Positions 5,596 to 6,884 of a stretch of 6,884 nucleotides of DNA are shown one piece after another. How positions within the stretch are numbered: the first letter of the stretch is position 1; the number at the start of each line of letters is the position of its first letter. Location of the stretch: the NCBI GenBank assembly GCA_021199595.1, contig JAJQHT010000214.1, forward strand, positions 1 through 6,884, written 5' to 3'. The notes below the pieces were generated by a model. That model was not told the DNA's origin, made no database searches, and worked only from the letters and a program-made list of their open reading frames with translations. This DNA comes from Oscillospiraceae bacterium. Its GTDB lineage: Bacteria; Bacillota; Clostridia; Oscillospirales; Oscillospiraceae. A program made the translations under genes and the position numbers.

Positions 5596-5596
5596 C

Positions 5597-6295
5597 GTGC
5601 TGAAGGTCGAGAATATCAACGTATTTTACGGCAACATCAACGCCCTGAAGGGCATATCCTTTGAGGTGAACGAGGGCGAAATCGTAGCCCTTATCGGCGC
5701 AAACGGCGCGGGCAAATCCACGACGCTGAAAACCGTCTCCGGCATGATGCACCCAAAGACCGGCAAGATCACCTTCCTGGATGAGGACATCACCCACACC
5801 GACTGCTACAAGCTGACCTCCAAGGGCCTGGCCCATGTGCCGGAAGGCCGCCGCATTTTCTTGCAGATGACCGTCATGGAAAACCTCGAAATGGGCGCGT
5901 ATATCAGCAAGAAGATCCCTCAGGAGGACTTCGACAACGTGTTCCAGCATTTCCCCCGGCTGCTGGAACGGAAAGACCAGATTGCCGGCACCCTGTCCGG
6001 CGGCGAGCAGCAGATGCTGGCCATGGGCCGCGCCATGATGAGCCACCCCAAGCTCCTGATGCTCGATGAGCCGTCCATGGGCCTCGCCCCCATCCTGGTG
6101 GAGCAGATATTCGACATTATCAAGGAGTTCCACAAGGCTGGCACCACCATCCTTCTGGTGGAACAGAACGCGGAAATGGCCCTTCAAATCGCTGACCGCG
6201 CCTATGTTCTGGAATCCGGCAACATCGCCGTCTCCGGTACCGGCGCAGAGCTTGCACAGAGCGACGAGATAAAAAAGGCATATCTGGGCGGCTGA
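5597..6295 (+). CDS. livF: Branched-chain amino acid ABC importer ATPase LivF
   Basis: A 232-residue ABC ATPase and the second nucleotide-binding subunit, pairing with LivG; length is near the usual 235. Motifs in order: MLKVENINVFYG at the N-terminus, Walker A GANGAGKST (34-42), VPEGRRIF (81-88) at the Q-loop position, signature LSGGEQQ (133-139), Walker B LLMLDEP (153-159), and LLVEQNA at the switch position. There the usual His is Gln190, the normal LivF state rather than a defect. The C-terminus ends in KKAYLGG, also typical. It starts at GTG only 1 nt after the livG stop codon, so translation is probably coupled. It is the last gene of the operon, followed by a strong terminator 38 nt later. 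Confidence 0.95.
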   Translation: MLKVENINVFYGNINALKGISFEVNEGEIVALIGANGAGKSTTLKTVSGMMHPKTGKITFLDEDITHTDCYKLTSKGLAHVPEGRRIFLQMTVMENLEMGAYISKKIPQEDFDNVFQHFPRLLERKDQIAGTLSGGEQQMLAMGRAMMSHPKLLMLDEPSMGLAPILVEQIFDIIKEFHKAGTTILLVEQNAEMALQIADRAYVLESGNIAVSGTGAELAQSDEIKKAYLGG

Positions 6296-6332
6296 GAGCT
6301 TCCCATCCCGTTCAAAAGAAAATATTACAAAG

Positions 6333-6367
6333 AAGAAGGCCGCCCCGTGTGGGACGGCCTTCTTTTT
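6333..6367. terminator. Strong intrinsic terminator, probably bidirectional
   Basis: AAGAAGGCCG (6333-6342) pairs with CGGCCTTCTT (6355-6364). After one C/A mismatch, CCC pairs with GGG around a GTGT loop. The rightward transcript continues into a T-run (6363-6367), ideal for ending the liv message. On the minus strand the same stem is followed by CTTTG and a T-rich stretch, so it can also end the convergent ABC exporter transcript, whose stop is only 15 nt away. Confidence 0.9.
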
Positions 6368-6381
6368 CGCGTTTATTACGT

Positions 6382-6884
6382 TCATTCCATGCCGATACTG
6401 TTGCCCGTGTAGAGCTGATAGTACCGGCCTTTTTTCTCCATGAGCTGATCGTGGGTGCCGCGCTCTATGATGCGGCCCTGCTCCATAACCATGATGCAGT
6501 CAGAGTTGCGCACGGTGGAGAGTCGGTGGGCAATGACGAAGCTTGTGCGGCCCTTCATCAGCGCGTCCATGCCCTTCTGCACGAGAGCCTCGGTGCGGGT
6601 GTCGATGGAGCTTGTGGCCTCGTCCAGAATCAGCACCGGCGGGTCGGCCACGGCAGCGCGGGCAATAGACAATAGCTGGCGCTGGCCCTGGCTGAGATTG
6701 CTACCGTTGCCGGTCAGCATGGTCTGATAGCCGTCAGGCAGGCGCTTAATGAAGCCGTGGGCGTTCGCCAGCTTCGCGGCGGCGATGCACTCCTCGTCCG
6801 TGGCATCCAGGCGGCCATAGCGGATGTTATCCATGACCGTGCCGGTGAACAGGTTGGTATCCTGAAGCACCATGCCAAGACTGC
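6382..6884 (-). CDS. Partial ABC exporter, C-terminal nucleotide-binding domain
   Basis: The gene reads leftwards, and 166 codons plus part of one are visible; the start lies beyond the right edge. The visible part covers most of an exporter-type ATPase domain: Q-loop GMVLQDTNLF, then GTVMDNIRYG, signature LSQGQRQ, Walker B VLILDEA, D-loop SSID, and H-loop VIAHRLSTV. The end RGTHDQLMEKKGRYYQLY is typical of fused membrane/ATPase exporters (MdlB, BmrA and LmrA relatives), so an N-terminal six-helix membrane domain is expected outside the window. All visible catalytic residues are intact. Such proteins often come in adjacent pairs that form a heterodimer, and export drugs, peptides or lipids; the substrate cannot be told. 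It is convergent with the liv operon and functionally unrelated as far as can be seen. Confidence 0.93.
   Translation of the reverse strand, partial: SLGMVLQDTNLFTGTVMDNIRYGRLDATDEECIAAAKLANAHGFIKRLPDGYQTMLTGNGSNLSQGQRQLLSIARAAVADPPVLILDEATSSIDTRTEALVQKGMDALMKGRTSFVIAHRLSTVRNSDCIMVMEQGRIIERGTHDQLMEKKGRYYQLYTGNSIGME

Noticed and set aside
5546..5596. Upstream ATG that would extend livF by 17 residues
   Set aside because: The extension lies wholly inside livG and does not resemble LivF. GTG at 5597 has a strong purine-rich ribosome site and gives the family-typical N-terminus.
6155..6169. LivF lacks the switch His of ABC ATPases (Gln190 in VEQN)
   Set aside because: VEQN is the normal state in the LivF family, so this is not a defect or novelty.
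1513..6295. The operon as a urea/short-amide importer (urtABCDE), which has the same gene order
   Set aside because: The ATPase motifs (GPNGAGKTT with VFNMLTNVY, and GANGAGKST with VPEGRRIF) and permease blocks look like Liv proteins. No urease or amidase gene is nearby. The exact ligand still remains open.
1..6884. CRISPR arrays, insertion sequences, tRNA or rRNA genes, attachment sites
   Set aside because: No regularly spaced repeats, transposase or integrase sequence, terminal inverted repeats or tRNA-like cloverleaf were seen on either strand.

Overview
The window reads as chromosomal DNA of a Gram-positive gut-type Clostridia bacterium, most likely in or near the Oscillospiraceae/Ruminococcaceae. 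The basis is GC-rich coding sequence with strong G/C third positions, AT-rich control regions, GGAGG-type ribosome sites, a lipobox-anchored solute-binding protein, and protein sequences of clostridial type. This is an impression from composition and motifs, not a database placement.

Layout: (1) positions 1-342, minus strand, hold the 5' part of a membrane-anchored gene with one N-terminal membrane segment and an extracytoplasmic stretch, perhaps a sensor. (2) 343-523 is a divergent control region with two good sigma-70-type promoters facing each other and an 11-nt-spaced GTCAT direct repeat between them. (3) 524-1201 encodes an OmpR/PhoB-family response regulator, followed by a hairpin. (4) 1202-1512 is gene-poor and carries a near-consensus promoter and a leader of about 195 nt, with two hairpins and a possible Ile-rich mini-ORF. 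(5) 1513-6295 is a complete five-gene branched-chain amino acid ABC importer operon in the order livJ-livH-livM-livG-livF, ending in a strong terminator. (6) 6382-6884, minus strand, is the C-terminal part of an ABC exporter subunit, convergent with the operon and probably sharing that terminator.

How the genes work together: LivJ, lipid-anchored outside the membrane, captures the ligand (Leu/Ile/Val or a related compound). LivH and LivM form the membrane channel, and LivG and LivF are the two ATPases. livJ is separated from livH by a GC-only 9-bp hairpin, while livH to livF are tightly packed or overlapping. That fits higher expression of the binding protein than of the membrane complex. The response regulator lies just upstream of the operon, but nothing in the sequence proves that it controls liv.

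I found no CRISPR array, mobile element, tRNA or rRNA, and no clearly novel multi-gene system. The points most worth a second look are the liv leader (mini-ORF MLNIIIIY between strong promoter and first gene) and the face-to-face promoter arrangement with its direct repeat.
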